Positions 9,406 to 20,175 of a stretch of 64,000 bases of DNA are shown here, one piece after another. The stretch comes from Microterricola viridarii (GTDB lineage: Bacteria > Actinomycetota > Actinomycetes > Actinomycetales > Microbacteriaceae): positions 3,534,001 to 3,598,000 of the forward strand of contig NZ_LT629742.1 in NCBI RefSeq assembly GCF_900104895.1, given 5' to 3'. Each line of letters starts with the position of its first letter. Within the stretch, counting starts at the first letter, position 1. A model generated the notes under the pieces. That model made no database searches. It had not been told where the DNA came from and worked only from the letters and a program-made list of their open reading frames with translations. Position numbers and translations under genes: made by a program.

Positions 9406-10062
9406 ATGGCTATCGAACGTCGCTCACTCCGCTCCCAGGTGCGGGAGGAGCTGCTCGCGCGCATGCGCAATGGCGTCGTCCAGCCGGGCGAGCGCATCAA
9501 CGAGGTGCAACTGGCCAGCGAGCTCGGCGTGAGCCGCACCCCGCTACGCGAGGCGCTGATCGCCCTCGAGAGCGAGGGGCAGATCGAGAGCGAGAGCGGC
9601 AAGGGCTTCCGCTTCGTTCCGCTCAGCGCGCGCGAGTTCGAGGAGCTCGCACCCATCATGGCCAACCTCGAGTCGCTGGCGCTCTCGCTGACGGATCCGG
9701 CCGAGCTGCCGGCCATCGGCGCCCGGCTCACCCAGCTGGCTGCCGACTTCGACCAGGAGGTCGCGGTGCACGCGCTCGTCGCCAGCAAGGACGACGAGTG
9801 GCACGCGGTCATGCTGAGCGGCTGCCCGAATGGGCGCCTGCTGCACCTCATCGCCGGCATGCGGCAGGCCTATCATCGCTACGAGTCGCTGCTGGTCGCC
9901 GACGAGGTCATGATCTCGCGGGTGGCGGCCGAGCACAGCCTCATCGCCAGCCACCTGGTCGATGGCGACGTCGCCGCGGCATCCGTCGCCCTGCACGCGA
10001 ACTGGATGAATGGCATGCGCCGCCTGCTCGCGACCGCGAGCAGCCAGTACCTCACCGCCTAG
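9406..10062 (+). CDS. GntR-family (FCD-type) transcriptional regulator
   Basis: The protein has 218 residues. An N-terminal winged helix contains GVVQPGERINEVQLASELGVSRTPLREAL (positions about 23-51), the GntR pattern, followed by an all-helical FCD ligand domain. I prefer the ATG at 9406, because AGAGAGGG precedes it by four bases; a GTG in frame at 9379 is an alternative. It diverges from the short-chain dehydrogenase across a short gap, the usual layout for a regulator of a small catabolic gene that answers to an organic acid or sugar acid. The ligand is unknown. Confidence 0.85.
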   Translation: MAIERRSLRSQVREELLARMRNGVVQPGERINEVQLASELGVSRTPLREALIALESEGQIESESGKGFRFVPLSAREFEELAPIMANLESLALSLTDPAELPAIGARLTQLAADFDQEVAVHALVASKDDEWHAVMLSGCPNGRLLHLIAGMRQAYHRYESLLVADEVMISRVAAEHSLIASHLVDGDVAAASVALHANWMNGMRRLLATASSQYLTA

Positions 10063-10096
10063 CGCGGCGCCCGCGACGCGGGGGCGGCACAGAAAC

Positions 10097-10155
10097 ACAG
10101 GAGGAGAGCGCCGCCGGGCTGTGTACAGCCTCGGCGGTGCTCTCCTCCTGTTTTT
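10097..10155 (+). terminator. Strong intrinsic terminator between convergent genes
   Basis: The arms ACAGGAGGAGAGC and GCTCTCCTCCTGT enclose further pairing (CCGCCG/CGGCGG and GGCTGT/ACAGCC), followed by five T. It ends the GntR gene and could also serve asd from the other strand. Confidence 0.85.
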
Positions 10156-10180
10156 ACGTGCTCCGAATGCGGGCGGGCGC

Positions 10181-12584
<2,404 letters not shown>

Positions 12585-12612
12585 GTATAACTCCTGAGGA
12601 TTGCGGCAGACA

Positions 12613-12648
12613 CTGCCAGATTCTCCATCATAAGACCTGCCAGATTCT
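12613..12648. promoter_or_regulatory. Direct repeat overlapping probable lysC promoter
   Basis: CTGCCAGATTCT occurs at 12613-12624 and again at 12637-12648. On the minus strand a TATGAT box sits between the copies, about 45 bases before the lysC start. The pair could be a regulator site; no known motif was recognised. Confidence 0.35.
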
Positions 12649-12701
12649 GCTTCGGCTATGTGACGGAGGCCCGCCAGCGCCGTGCGGGGCGCGGACCAGG
12701 G

Positions 12702-13298
12702 CTAGCCGACGACGCGGCGCCCCTCGAAGGCCCGACCGAGGGTGACCTCGTCGGCGTACTCGAGGTCGCCGCCGACGGGCAGGCCGGAGGCGAGGCGGGT
12801 GACCCGGATCTCGAGGGTGGTGAGCAGCCGCGACAGGTACGTCGCGGTCGCCTCCCCCTCCAGGTTGGGGTCGGTGGCGAGGATCACCTCGGTGACGGTG
12901 CCGTCGGCGAGGCGCTGCATCAGCTCGCGGATGCGGAGCTGGTCAGGACCGATGCCGTCGATGGGGCTGATCGCTCCGCCGAGCACGTGGTAGAGCCCGC
13001 GGAACTCGCGCGTGCGCTCGATCGCGACGACGTCCTTGGCCTCCTCGACCACGCAGATCAGCGCCGGGTCGCGGCGCGGGTCGCGGCAGATCGCGCACGT
13101 CTCCTGCTCGGAGATGTTGCCGCAGATGCTGCAGAACTTCACCTTCTCGCGCACGGTGGTGAGGATCTCGGCCAGGTGCGAGACGTCGAAGTTCTCGGTC
13201 TGCAGAATGTGGAACGCGATGCGCTGGGCAGACTTCGGCCCGATTCCGGGCAGCCGGCCGAGCTCGTCAATGAGGTCCTGAACGATTCCTTCGTACAC
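12702..13298 (-). CDS. recR: Recombination mediator protein RecR
   Basis: The 198 residues match RecR throughout. A helix-hairpin-helix [18 protein letters not shown] comes first, then a four-cysteine zinc motif (FCSICGN and CAICRDP), then a TOPRIM domain with [14 protein letters not shown]. RecR acts with RecO and RecF to load RecA at gaps. The start is GTG, three bases after the dnaX stop, so the two form an operon, as is usual in bacteria. Confidence 0.97.
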   Translation of the reverse strand: MYEGIVQDLIDELGRLPGIGPKSAQRIAFHILQTENFDVSHLAEILTTVREKVKFCSICGNISEQETCAICRDPRRDPALICVVEEAKDVVAIERTREFRGLYHVLGGAISPIDGIGPDQLRIRELMQRLADGTVTEVILATDPNLEGEATATYLSRLLTTLEIRVTRLASGLPVGGDLEYADEVTLGRAFEGRRVVG

Positions 13299-13301
13299 GT
13301 C

Positions 13302-15833
13302 TTAGCCTTGGCCGTCTCTCATCGTCGCGCGCGGCGATGGGTTGTGTTGTTGTTCCTCGATGAAGGTCGCGCCGAGAATCTCGCGGACCACCGACTCGCC
13401 GTAGCGCTGCACGCCGTCACCGCGGCTGGGCGCCTGCGCCGGCCGTTGCGGCGCCGGGCGCTGCGGGGCCTTCGCGGCCGCGGCGGGGGCGGATGCCGCT
13501 GCCGGAGGCGTTGCCGCTGCCGGCGCGGCCGGCGCTCCCGCTGGTCGAGGAGGGCCGCCTGCGGCGGGTGTCGAGACCGAGGGCCCGGAGCGGAGGCCCT
13601 GGTCCGGCGGGGCGGCGTCAAAGTTCGGGTCGAACGGCGGCTCGTCGTCGTAGGGGGGCTCGTCGGCGAACGGCGGCTCCTCGGCGGGCGCCCAGCCATC
13701 CGCGGCCGGCGCGGCAGCGGGAGCGGGAGCGGCCGGCGGTGTCGCCCGCTCGGCGGGTGCGGCGGGCGCGGCTGCTGGCTCTGCGACCGGTTCCGGGTCG
13801 GACTGTGGAATCTGCACGACCGACCAGCCGCCGGCGTTCACGACCGGAGCCGGTCGCGCCGGCGCCGGAGCCTGCTGCGCGGGGGCAGCCTGCGCGGGCG
13901 CGGACCGAACGGGTGCCGACTGAACGGGCGCTGTCGCCGCGGCTGGACGTGCTCGGTCGGGCTCCGCGTCTGCGGCATCCGGCGCCGAAGGGGGCGTCGG
14001 TGCAGCGGCCTGGGCCGGCTTGGAGCCGCGCTGTTCGCCGCTCTCCGCGCGCGCCAGCAGCTTCGGCGTTACTCCGAGGACCGTGCTGACGGCCTTCTTC
14101 AGGTGGTCGCCGACGCCCTGGCCGGGGGCCGCGGGCTTCTTCAGTGCGGCGACGTCGTTCTCGCTCGGGAAGGCCAGCAGCAGCGTGCCGTCCTCGCGGT
14201 ACTCGCGCACCACGGCGGTGAGCAGCACCACCCAGGCGTTCATGTTCGCGGTCTTGACGACCTCGAGCACCTGTGGCCAGGCGTCGCGCATCTGCTGCAG
14301 CGAGATCGGGCCAACCGGCACCGGCATCGCGGAGGCCGGGATCGTGGCCCCGCCGGGCAGCGAGGAGCTGGCGGGTGCGGCGGGCGCAGCGGCGGCCGGT
14401 GCAGCAGCGGGGGCCGGTGCAGCAGCGGGGGCCGGTGCCGGAGCAGGCGGGGCCCCGGTCACACCGGGCGTCGCCCACGTGACGGGCCCAACCGGGCCGG
14501 ATGCCACCGGGGTCTGGGCACGGTCGTTCTTCGCCCGGTCGATGAATTCGGCGGCGGCAGCGACAGCAGCGGGCACCTCGGCAGGCGCGGCGGCAGGCAC
14601 CGCGGCGGGCGGGGCAACGGCCGCCGCGGGCGCTGCGGGCGCTGCGGGGCGGTCGCCCGCGGCGTCCGTCACCCCGACCCGGCGCTCAAGCCGCTCGACG
14701 CGGGCCAGGGCACCGCGCTCCGTGTCGTCGCTGGAGGGCACCAGGGCGCGCGCGATCATGAGCTCGAGGTGCAGCCGCGGCGAGGTGGCCCCGGTCATCT
14801 CGGTCAGTGCGGCGTTCACGATGTCGGCGGTGCGCGAGAGCTCCGCCTGACCGTAGCGGGTGGCCTGGGCGCCCATGGCGTCCAGCTCCTCCTGCGGCAC
14901 GCCGCGCAGCACGGATGCCGCAGCGGCCGGCGTGCTCGCGGCGACGACGATCAGGTCGCGCAGCCGCTCGAGCAGGTCCTCGACGAAGCGGCGCGGGTCC
15001 TGGCCGGTCTGGATGACGCGGTCGACGGCCTCGAAGGCGGCGCCGGCCTCGCGGGCACCGATCGCGTCGATGACCTCGTCGAGCAGGGCGCCGTGGGTGT
15101 AGCCGAGCAGCGCGACGGCGCGCTCGTAGTCGACGGTGGACGCCTCGGAGCCGGCCATCAGCTGGTCGAGCAGGGAGAGCGTGTCGCGCGGCGAGCCGCC
15201 GCCGGCGCGCACGACGAGCGGCAGAACGCCGGGGGCGACGGTGACGCCCTCCGCCTCGCAGAGGGTCTGCACGTATTCGAGCATCGGGCCGGGCGGCACC
15301 AACCGGAACGGGTAGTGGTGGGTGCGCGAGCGGATCGTGCCGATGACCTTCTCCGGCTCGGTCGTCGCGAAGATGAACTTGACGTGCTCCGGCGGCTCTT
15401 CGACGATCTTCAGCAGCGCGTTGAATCCGCTCGAGGTCACCATGTGCGCCTCGTCCATGATGAAGATCTTGTAGCGGTCGCGGGCCGGGGCGAAGATCGC
15501 GCGCTCGCGCAGATCGCGGGCGTCGTCGACGCCGCCGTGGCTGGCCGCGTCGATCTCGACGACGTCGAGCGAGCCGCCGCCGTCGCGGGAGAGCTCGACA
15601 CAGCTCGGGCAGACGCCGCACGGGGTGTCCGTCGGGCCCTCCGCGCAGTTCAGGCAGCGCGCCAAGATGCGGGCAGACGTCGTCTTGCCGCAGCCGCGCG
15701 GGCCGCTGAAGAGGTAGGCGTGATTAACACGGTTGGTGCGCAGGGCCGTCATCAACGGATCGGTCACCTGCGACTGACCGATCATCTCGGCAAAGTTTTC
15801 GGGCCGGTATCGGCGATAGAGAGCGGTGACCAC
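13302..15833 (-). CDS. dnaX: DNA polymerase III subunits tau/gamma
   Basis: The 843-residue clamp-loader ATPase begins at a GTG with TALYRRYRPENF. It has the Walker A GPRGCGKT, a four-cysteine zinc module (CLNC, CGVC, SCVE region), the Walker B FIMDEAHM, and sensor 1 in FIFATTEPEKV. After about residue 380 comes a very long Ala/Pro-rich disordered region, interrupted by a small folded segment (about 500-590), and a tail matching the tau C-terminus. I saw no A-rich slippery site for a programmed frameshift, so perhaps only the long form is made. An interspersed repeat at 13542-13578 is read in frame within the disordered part. Confidence 0.95.
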   Translation of the reverse strand: MVTALYRRYRPENFAEMIGQSQVTDPLMTALRTNRVNHAYLFSGPRGCGKTTSARILARCLNCAEGPTDTPCGVCPSCVELSRDGGGSLDVVEIDAASHGGVDDARDLRERAIFAPARDRYKIFIMDEAHMVTSSGFNALLKIVEEPPEHVKFIFATTEPEKVIGTIRSRTHHYPFRLVPPGPMLEYVQTLCEAEGVTVAPGVLPLVVRAGGGSPRDTLSLLDQLMAGSEASTVDYERAVALLGYTHGALLDEVIDAIGAREAGAAFEAVDRVIQTGQDPRRFVEDLLERLRDLIVVAASTPAAAASVLRGVPQEELDAMGAQATRYGQAELSRTADIVNAALTEMTGATSPRLHLELMIARALVPSSDDTERGALARVERLERRVGVTDAAGDRPAAPAAPAAAVAPPAAVPAAAPAEVPAAVAAAAEFIDRAKNDRAQTPVASGPVGPVTWATPGVTGAPPAPAPAPAAAPAPAAAPAAAAPAAPASSSLPGGATIPASAMPVPVGPISLQQMRDAWPQVLEVVKTANMNAWVVLLTAVVREYREDGTLLLAFPSENDVAALKKPAAPGQGVGDHLKKAVSTVLGVTPKLLARAESGEQRGSKPAQAAAPTPPSAPDAADAEPDRARPAAATAPVQSAPVRSAPAQAAPAQQAPAPARPAPVVNAGGWSVVQIPQSDPEPVAEPAAAPAAPAERATPPAAPAPAAAPAADGWAPAEEPPFADEPPYDDEPPFDPNFDAAPPDQGLRSGPSVSTPAAGGPPRPAGAPAAPAAATPPAAASAPAAAAKAPQRPAPQRPAQAPSRGDGVQRYGESVVREILGATFIEEQQHNPSPRATMRDGQG
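13542..13578. repeat. Interspersed repeat (GGTCGAGGAG type) inside dnaX
   Basis: TGGTCGAGGAGGGCCGCC and the following bases up to TCGAGACC form an imperfect palindrome of a type that I recall as scattered through Microbacteriaceae genomes. Here it is translated in frame as SVSTPAAGGPPRP in the linker of DnaX. Confidence 0.55.
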
Positions 15834-15842
15834 CCTGCCATG

Positions 15843-17207
15843 CTACTTGCCCGGGCTGACATGAGGGCCGGATGCCGGCGGCACCGGCACACCGGGCCGG
15901 CTCAGCCGCCCCCAGCTGCGCGCGGAGGCGACTCCGTCCGGAGCGGAGTCCGGCGGGGTGGCCAGTCGCCAGAGCCGCCAGACCGACCAGGCGAACAGCA
16001 CGACGAGCAGCACATTGCGCACCGTCAGCAGCAGCACCGCGGCGATGTTGCCCGCGGCGAGCGGCATGTAGAAGACGGGGAAGATGAACGTCGTGAGCAC
16101 GGAGATCACCAGCACCAGGTACGAGGGTGTGCGCCAGCGCTGCGCGTCGTGGAACAGCCCGACGACGACGACCGGCGCGATCCAGAGCATGTACTGCGGA
16201 GAGCCGACCTTGTTGAACACCACGAGCGCGCAGGTCAGCGCCAGCGCCCCGTGCACGAGGAGGTTCTCGGCATCCGTCTCCCGCCGGCGGGCGCGCAGGA
16301 GCAGGGCGAAGATCAGCGCCATCGCGAGGAGCATCAGCGGGGTCGTCGCAGCCGCCGCCGAGGCGGCCCCCTCTCCCGCCACCTCCCGCGTGGCCAGCGC
16401 GGAGTTCTGGAAGATGTAGCTGCCGGGGCGCTCCAGCGCCGCCATCCAGACCCAGGGGGTCGAGATCGGCGCCTCGAGCTGGAGCCCGCGGTCCGACTGG
16501 TCAGAGACGAAGCTCAGGAGGGTCTCGGGTGAGCCGCCCAAGCCGATCGCCGCCCCGACGACTCCGAGCGTGATGAGAGCGCCGCCGGCGGCCACGGCCA
16601 GCCACTGCCGCCCCACCCCGAGCACCGCGAGGAACACGGCGACGGGCCACACCTTGATCCAGGTCGCGACGGCGAGCAGCACCCCGGCCAGCGCCGGGCG
16701 GCGGGCCAGCAGCACCAGGGCGATGATGACGATCGGGGCGACGATGCCCTCCAACCGGAACAGCCCGACCGGGCTGAGGATGAAGATCACGAGCAGCCAC
16801 CACCAGGCGGCGGTGAAGCCGCTCGCCTTGCGGCCGAAGTCGGTGAGCACGGCGATCGACAGGCCGTTCAGCACCGTCGTGAGGAGGAACCAGAGGAAGG
16901 GGAAGAGCATCGGGCCGAGGGAGTCCGCCAGTCCCATCGGGGCCACCGCCCCGATGGGGTACACCCACGGAATCTGGATCCCGCGCCAGAGGCCCGTGGT
17001 CAGCGAGGTCTCGACCCAGGCCCGGTACAGCGAGAGATCGCCGATTGCGATGCCGCCGAGGAAGGAGGGCAGGAGGGCGAGCAGGAAGACAGCGTGCAAC
17101 AGCGCGAAGCCGACGATGAGCGTGCGCGGCCGCTGCGAGAAGTCGCGCTCGAGCGGCGTGGCAACGCTGGCGACGCCGTCACCCGGCTTGCGGAACAGTC
17201 GTGACAT
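15843..17207 (-). CDS. Polytopic glycosyltransferase, GT87/DUF2029-like
   Basis: The protein has 454 residues and about ten to twelve hydrophobic segments. An early loop contains IGDLSLYRAWVE, with the acidic residue expected in GT-C enzymes that use polyprenyl-phosphate sugars. The arrangement matches the mannosyltransferases of actinobacterial lipoglycan and phosphatidylinositol mannoside synthesis. TWIKVWPVAVFLA resembles a further family motif. The gene follows dnaX in the minus direction, which probably reflects position only; it is read before dnaX and ends ten bases from its start. The sugar and acceptor are not known. Confidence 0.72.
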   Translation of the reverse strand: MSRLFRKPGDGVASVATPLERDFSQRPRTLIVGFALLHAVFLLALLPSFLGGIAIGDLSLYRAWVETSLTTGLWRGIQIPWVYPIGAVAPMGLADSLGPMLFPFLWFLLTTVLNGLSIAVLTDFGRKASGFTAAWWWLLVIFILSPVGLFRLEGIVAPIVIIALVLLARRPALAGVLLAVATWIKVWPVAVFLAVLGVGRQWLAVAAGGALITLGVVGAAIGLGGSPETLLSFVSDQSDRGLQLEAPISTPWVWMAALERPGSYIFQNSALATREVAGEGAASAAAATTPLMLLAMALIFALLLRARRRETDAENLLVHGALALTCALVVFNKVGSPQYMLWIAPVVVVGLFHDAQRWRTPSYLVLVISVLTTFIFPVFYMPLAAGNIAAVLLLTVRNVLLVVLFAWSVWRLWRLATPPDSAPDGVASARSWGRLSRPGVPVPPASGPHVSPGK

Positions 17208-17319
17208 GGCAGCTGCTTTTCTGCACGGTCGGGGCCCGCGGCCGCGGGCACGTCGCGCAGCCTAAGCTCCGATCCTGAGCAACAGGCCAGTGGATTCCCT
17301 GACATTTCTGAACGATTTA

Positions 17320-18624
17320 TCAGGCCCGCTCCGCCGGTGCAGCCTGCGGGAGCGCGGCGAGCCCGCGCCAGTGCTGTCCGAACAGCGGGCTCAGGGCCGC
17401 GAGCGCGTAGACGCCGGCCGCGATGAGGAGTGTCGGCTGGAGCCCCAGCGCGGTGACGCCCACGCCGCCGAGGAACGCGCCGAGCGGCATCGCCGCGGCG
17501 ACCCCGGCGGTCATCGACCCGAAGACCCTGGCCCGCATCGGCGCGGGGATGAGGCCGAACAGCGCCGTGGACACCATCGGGTTGATGCCGCCGGCCGCCA
17601 GCCCCGAGAAGGCGAGCACGCCGAGCAGCACCGGGAACGGCACCTCGAACGCCATGGCGAGATAGGGCGGCAGGCCGGCGAGCACGAAGAACAGCACGAA
17701 GAGCCCCCGCCCGGCGACGCGGTGGCCGACGGCGGCGAAGACGACGGCGCCGAGCAGCGCCCCGCCCATGAAGCTGGCGACGAGGAAGCCCAGCGCGGAG
17801 GCCGAGCCGAGGCGCTCCGTGGCATAGACCGGGAAGATCACCGTCAATCCGGCCGTGTCGATGGCGTTGGTGAGCATGACCAGCAGCACGATCCCGCGCA
17901 GCAGCGCGTTCGACCAGAGGAAGCGCAGCCCAGCTGCGAAGCCGCGCCAGTAGCCGTCTGGCTCGCCGTCCGGCATGCCGTCTGCGGCGACGGGGGCGGC
18001 GGCGGATGCCTCGGCCCGCCGCATCCGCGGGATCAGCGCGGCCACGAGCACGGCCGACACGGCGAAGGTGGCCGCGTTCACGTAGAGCGCGCCGGGGGCA
18101 CCGACCACCCCGATCAGCATGCCGGCCAGAGCGGCCCCCACCATGGAGGCGCTGCGCTGCACGGCCGCCTGCGCGCCGGCGGCCCGGGCCAGCGGCACCG
18201 CCGCCCGCTCGGCGAGCTCGGGCAGCATGACGGTCTTCGCCGTGTCACCGGGGGCGTCGAGCAGCCCGCTGAGGAAGACGAGCAGGAGCAGCAGCCAGAA
18301 CGGCAGGCCGGTGGTCGCCGCCAGGATCGGCAGCGCCAGCACAGTCAGGCCGCTGGCCAGGTCGGCGGCGATGCTGGAGAGGCGGTAGCCGAGCCGGTCG
18401 ATCAGCGCGCCGCCGAGGGAGCCGCCGATGACCACGGGCAGCGTCGCGAAGACCCCGGCGGTGCCGGTGGCGAGCGCCGAGCCGGTGTCGGCGAAGACGT
18501 AGAGCGGCACAGCGATCGCGGTGATCGCATTGCCGGCACGGGAGACGAACGCGGCGACCAGCACGGCCAGCAGAGGCAGGGCGCCCGCCCGGGTGCGCGG
18601 GCGCTCAGGGGCGCGCGAAGGCAT
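17320..18624 (-). CDS. MFS exporter (EntS-like)
   Basis: The protein has 434 residues with twelve predicted membrane segments and is a major facilitator. The first loop GGSLGGALIDRLGYR matches the MFS signature between helices 2 and 3, and LFGLIPAPMRARVFG matches its repeat in the second half. Similar proteins export siderophores or drugs. Its ATG lies inside the 3' end of the ArsR-type regulator gene (20-bp overlap), so the two are co-expressed and the regulator probably represses the pump until an inducer binds. Confidence 0.82.
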   Translation of the reverse strand: MPSRAPERPRTRAGALPLLAVLVAAFVSRAGNAITAIAVPLYVFADTGSALATGTAGVFATLPVVIGGSLGGALIDRLGYRLSSIAADLASGLTVLALPILAATTGLPFWLLLLLVFLSGLLDAPGDTAKTVMLPELAERAAVPLARAAGAQAAVQRSASMVGAALAGMLIGVVGAPGALYVNAATFAVSAVLVAALIPRMRRAEASAAAPVAADGMPDGEPDGYWRGFAAGLRFLWSNALLRGIVLLVMLTNAIDTAGLTVIFPVYATERLGSASALGFLVASFMGGALLGAVVFAAVGHRVAGRGLFVLFFVLAGLPPYLAMAFEVPFPVLLGVLAFSGLAAGGINPMVSTALFGLIPAPMRARVFGSMTAGVAAAMPLGAFLGGVGVTALGLQPTLLIAAGVYALAALSPLFGQHWRGLAALPQAAPAERA

Positions 18625-19192
18625 GGAGGATCCAGCGGATGGGCTTGACCCCTGGCCGCTTCGGGTCGCTCGCCGCCTCCCACTTGCGGGAGAGGGCTGC
18701 GAGCTCGGCGGAGAATTCCGCCAGCTGCGGGGCGGTGAGGTAGCCGAAGGAGTCGGAGTGGGTGCTGGCGGCGACCCAGTCCCGGCCGAGTGCCGGCTCG
18801 GCGTCGAGGGCGTCGAGCAGCTCGCCGAGGTAGGACTGCAGGATCGCCTGCTGCAGCACCCGCACGGCTCCGTGCTGCTCCGGATCGTCGAGCAGCTCGG
18901 CCGGCTCGAAGACTGTGTGGCTGTGCGCGGCCTGCCACCAGCGCTCCCGGCCGTCGCGGGCCCGCTCCGGTGCAGGCACGACGAAGCCGAACTCGGCCAG
19001 CGTGCCCAGGTGGTAGCTCACGGTGCCGGGCGCCTCGTCAACCAGGCCGGCCAGCTGGCCGACCGAGTGGGCGCCGTCGGTGCGCAGGATGCCCAGCAGC
19101 TTCAGGCGCAGCGGGTGGGCGAGGGCGCGGAGGGAGCGCGGGTCGCGTACGCCCTGCATGGGCCGCTTCGGAGCTGGCGTCTCGTTGTCCAT
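18605..19192 (-). CDS. ArsR-type winged-helix regulator
   Basis: The protein has 195 residues. A helix-turn-helix near the N-terminus contains LAHPLRLKLLGIL and AGLVDEAPGTVSYHLGTLAEFGFV, the ArsR/HTH_20 pattern. No metal-binding cysteine pair is visible, so a small-molecule inducer is more likely. I chose the ATG at 19192: upstream are TTGCAC, 17 bases, then TACGCT ending six bases before it, so the mRNA would be leaderless. A TTG at 19213 lies inside the operator and is less likely. It leads an operon with the MFS exporter. Confidence 0.82.
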   Translation of the reverse strand: MDNETPAPKRPMQGVRDPRSLRALAHPLRLKLLGILRTDGAHSVGQLAGLVDEAPGTVSYHLGTLAEFGFVVPAPERARDGRERWWQAAHSHTVFEPAELLDDPEQHGAVRVLQQAILQSYLGELLDALDAEPALGRDWVAASTHSDSFGYLTAPQLAEFSAELAALSRKWEAASDPKRPGVKPIRWILHAFARP

Positions 19193-19205
19193 GGCTCGAG
19201 CGTAG

Positions 19206-19227
19206 TTGCACAAGACTTCTTGTGCAA
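19206..19227. promoter_or_regulatory. Perfect 22-bp palindromic operator in the ArsR-MFS promoter
   Basis: TTGCACAAGA and its complement TCTTGTGCAA are separated by two bases. On the minus strand the palindrome begins with the -35 box TTGCAC and fills the spacer before TACGCT, so a bound repressor would block RNA polymerase. It is the likely autoregulatory site. Confidence 0.75.
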
Positions 19228-19274
19228 TAGTTCTTGATAAATGTGCACCCCGCCCCGCGAGCGACTTGCGCGGT

Positions 19275-19293
19275 GATACTACGATTTCGTATC
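19275..19293. promoter_or_regulatory. Probable MarR operator
   Basis: GATACTACGATTTCGTATC is an imperfect palindrome 11 bases before the MarR start codon, in a locally AT-rich stretch, as expected for autorepression. Confidence 0.5.
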
Positions 19294-19303
19294 ATCCAAT
19301 CTC

Positions 19304-19738
19304 ATGAAGTCCGAAAATGAAACGTCAGCCTGGTCTGCCCTCTTGGCCCTCCAGCGAGCCACCCACGCCACCCTCCGAGTGCTCTCCGCAGAACTCTCCG
19401 AGATGGAATTGACCGCCTCCGAGATCAACGCGCTCGCCAACCTCTCCGACGGGGCCCCGCGCACCGTGTCCGAGCTGGGTGCCGCGGCCGGCACTCGCCC
19501 CACGACGCTGACCAGCATCTTGGACCGGCTGGAGCGCCGCGAGCTCGTCACCCGCGGTACCCGCCCCGGCGACCGCCGGGCCGTGCTCGTCGAGCTCACG
19601 TCTGCGGGGCATGCGGCGGCCGGCACCATCCGCGAGGCGTTCGATCGCCTGGAGCGGCTCGCGCTGAGTGGCCTCTCCCCCGAGGTGATCGCCGGGTTGC
19701 GCGCCGGGCTGCACGCCATGACGGAGGTGGCATCGTGA
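19304..19738 (+). CDS. MarR-family transcriptional regulator
   Basis: The protein has 144 residues. The winged helix carries VSELGAAAGTRPTTLTSILDR followed by the wing RGTRPGDRRAVLVELT, where DRR is the family hallmark. A palindrome overlaps its promoter region. The next gene starts inside its last codons (GTGA), so the two proteins are made together. Members usually sense phenolic compounds or oxidants and control nearby genes; the target here is probably its own operon. Confidence 0.85.
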   Translation: MKSENETSAWSALLALQRATHATLRVLSAELSEMELTASEINALANLSDGAPRTVSELGAAAGTRPTTLTSILDRLERRELVTRGTRPGDRRAVLVELTSAGHAAAGTIREAFDRLERLALSGLSPEVIAGLRAGLHAMTEVAS

Positions 19739-20175
19739 CGATGCGCGCGGAGGAGCCGCAGCGAGAAGACCTCCCGACGTTCTCGTCCCTCGTGGGCGAG
19801 GTGATGGCGACCGCCGAGCGATTCGGTCACCGCGAGCACGTGCACCTCACCTGGTTGGCCGTCAGCCGCTGCGGCGTCGACACGGCCATCGAGCTCGTCA
19901 GCGCGGGCATCCAGAACACCGCACGCTCTGCGGGCATGCCCCAGAAGTACCACGAGACAATGACCCGCGCGTGGGTGGTGCTGGTGGGGCACGCCAGCAC
20001 CGAATCGAGCACGGACGACTTCACGGAGTTCGTCGCACGCCACCCCGAACTGCTCGACACGCGACTGCTGATGCGCCACTACCACCCCTCAACGCTGGCC
20101 TCGGCCGAGGCGAGACTGGGCTGGGTTGAGCCCGACCTCGCGCCACTGGAACCCGCGGTCTCGGCGTCCAGCTAA
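19735..20175 (+). CDS. Conserved small protein of unknown function coupled to MarR
   Basis: The protein has 146 residues and starts at a GTG overlapping the MarR stop. It appears soluble and mostly helical. Histidine-rich motifs stand out: FGHREHVHLTWLAV (about 31-44), KYHETMTRAWVVLV (about 76-89) and MRHYHPSTL (about 117). The histidines could bind a metal, and I recall similar unannotated proteins in actinobacteria with FxHREHxxLAW and YHET. I cannot name a function. The coupling to MarR suggests that it removes or senses the compound detected by the regulator. Confidence 0.6.
   Translation: MTMRAEEPQREDLPTFSSLVGEVMATAERFGHREHVHLTWLAVSRCGVDTAIELVSAGIQNTARSAGMPQKYHETMTRAWVVLVGHASTESSTDDFTEFVARHPELLDTRLLMRHYHPSTLASAEARLGWVEPDLAPLEPAVSASS

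Noticed and set aside
2910-10062. Mobile element or genomic island in the signalling region
   Set aside because: No integrase, transposase, terminal repeats or change in base composition were seen.
12585-12701. Lysine riboswitch upstream of lysC
   Set aside because: The leader before lysC is too short and lacks the conserved multi-helix aptamer.
12660-16532. A 1290-codon open frame on the plus strand
   Set aside because: It is antisense to recR, dnaX and the GT87-like gene, has Arg/Gly/Asp-biased composition of a GC-rich shadow frame and no domain.
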